DNA of 64,000 nt, taken from the NCBI RefSeq assembly GCF_900177425.1, contig NZ_LT840184.1:202308-266307 (forward strand), in the 5' to 3' direction. The stretch is from Paenibacillus uliginis N3/975 (GTDB lineage Bacteria > Bacillota > Bacilli > Paenibacillales > Paenibacillaceae). A model generated the notes under the pieces. The model did not search any database. It saw nothing but the letters and a program-made list of their open reading frames with translations, and was not told the DNA's origin. Both the position numbers and the translations under genes were made by a program. Of this stretch, positions 63,371 through 64,000 are shown piece after piece. Positions within the stretch are counted from its first letter, which is position 1, and each line of letters opens with the position of its first letter.

Positions 63371-63384
63371 GTGAAATAATTCAC
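63371..63384. promoter_or_regulatory. second Rex-like operator, early leader of nox
   Basis: GTGAA-ATAA-TTCAC followed by AA, close to the Rex consensus TTGTGAA-N4-TTCACAA, about 10 bases after the predicted transcription start. Confidence 0.6.
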
Positions 63385-63460
63385 AAGAGATCAAGCATGA
63401 TTCTGTACCAAACAGACCATCTTAAACAAATAAAGATATATTCTGAGGAGGAACCTACCC

Positions 63461-64000
63461 ATGAAAGTAGCAGTTATCGGATGTACACATGCCGGAACGG
63501 CAGCCATTGTCAACACAGCCAAGCTTTATCCTGATGCCGAAATTACCGTTTATGAGCGAAATGATAATATTTCCTTTTTGTCTTGTGGTATTGCGCTTTA
63601 TGTAGGAGGCGTCGTTAAAGATCCGGATGGATTGTTCTACTCTTCGCCGGAGAAACTAGATGAGCTTGGTGTGAACACCAAGATGCTTCATGAAGTTCTT
63701 TCCGTGGACACCGATTCCAAGACCATGAAGGTCCGAAATATGACGACAGATGAAAGCTTTGAGGACTCTTTTGACAAACTAATTGTTACGACCGGTTCCT
63801 GGCCGATTGTCCCTAAACTGGATGGAATTGATCTTGATAATATATTGCTCTGTAAAAACTACAACCATTCCAATACCATTATTGAAAAAGCGAAGGATGC
63901 CAAGCATATTACCGTGGTGGGTGCAGGCTACATCGGTGTCGAGCTTGTAGAAGCCTTCCAGATGAACGGCAAACAAGTAACGCTGATTGACAGTGAGGAA
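63461..64000 (+). CDS. NADH oxidase / CoA-disulfide reductase-like flavoenzyme (partial)
   Basis: The first 180 residues of an FAD-dependent pyridine-nucleotide-disulfide oxidoreductase; the gene runs off the window. FAD-binding VAVIGCTHAGTAA, redox-active Cys in ISFLSCGIALYVGG, and the NADH-binding ITVVGAGYIGVELVEAFQ are visible. The opening closely follows water-forming NADH oxidases (Nox). It would recycle NADH with oxygen. GAGGAGG precedes the ATG. Three Rex/Fnr-like palindromes upstream suggest control by the NADH/NAD balance. Confidence 0.9.
   Translation, partial: MKVAVIGCTHAGTAAIVNTAKLYPDAEITVYERNDNISFLSCGIALYVGGVVKDPDGLFYSSPEKLDELGVNTKMLHEVLSVDTDSKTMKVRNMTTDESFEDSFDKLIVTTGSWPIVPKLDGIDLDNILLCKNYNHSNTIIEKAKDAKHITVVGAGYIGVELVEAFQMNGKQVTLIDSEE

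Overview
The window looks like chromosomal DNA of an endospore-forming, Gram-positive member of the Bacillales, most likely Paenibacillus or a close relative. The evidence is moderate base composition with strong AGGAGG-type ribosome binding sites and frequent GTG/TTG starts, a complete gerA-type germinant receptor operon, a PdaA-type spore-cortex deacetylase, an LTA-synthase-like sulfatase, lrgAB, cydABDC, and intergenic palindromic repeats of a kind common in Paenibacillus. No rRNA, tRNA, CRISPR array or prophage was seen.

Layout. 1-5.4 kb: small protein, IsdG-type haem monooxygenase, DUF418 membrane protein, an OmpR-type two-component pair and a gene broken by an in-frame TGA. 5.5-7.4 kb: an IS3-family element with a -1 frameshift site, lying exactly at the centre of an inverted array of 50-bp repeats, then palindrome-rich non-coding DNA. 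7.5-17.4 kb: a purine riboswitch and terminator ahead of adenine deaminase, cydABDC behind two TGTGA-N6-TCACA-like palindromes, and class II fumarase. 17.5-31.5 kb: membrane proteins (an EIIC-like fusion, a CNNM/CBS protein, an LTA-synthase-like protein), an LrgAB pair with divergent LysR regulator, catalase, a Gfo/Idh/MocA dehydrogenase and PdaA. 31.6-36.2 kb: a nuclease-helicase fusion, then a second-type RsgA GTPase behind a long leader with a 20-codon ORF and alternative terminator structures, then a MarR regulator. 36.3-41.4 kb: nosDLYF-type copper-maturation genes with a NarL-type two-component system but no nosZ. 41.5-52.6 kb: purine permease, Rieske flavoprotein, ger operon, aldo/keto reductase, diguanylate cyclase and a second OmpR-type two-component pair. 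52.6-64 kb: a MITE-like repeat, a D,D-carboxypeptidase, a Fur-family regulator, a winged-helix regulator followed by a HemD-like gene, a ThuA protein, phasin-like plus UbiB kinase, a DEAD-box helicase, DUF3243, glutathione peroxidase and the start of an NADH oxidase.

How the genes work together. Redox and oxygen adaptation recurs: cytochrome bd and its CydDC exporter, NADH oxidase (both promoters carry similar Rex/Fnr-like palindromes), catalase, glutathione peroxidase, a Fur/PerR-like regulator, haem monooxygenase and the nos-type copper genes. Purine salvage appears twice (riboswitch-controlled ade; an NCS2 permease). Spore biology is represented by gerABC and pdaA.

The strongest candidates for new biology are the ribosome-mediated attenuator upstream of the RsgA-like GTPase (33.95-34.41 kb), the guanine-type riboswitch on adenine deaminase, the nos accessory operon without its enzyme, and the regulator/HemD-like pair at 54.5-56.3 kb. 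All calls come from reading the sequence; no database search was run.
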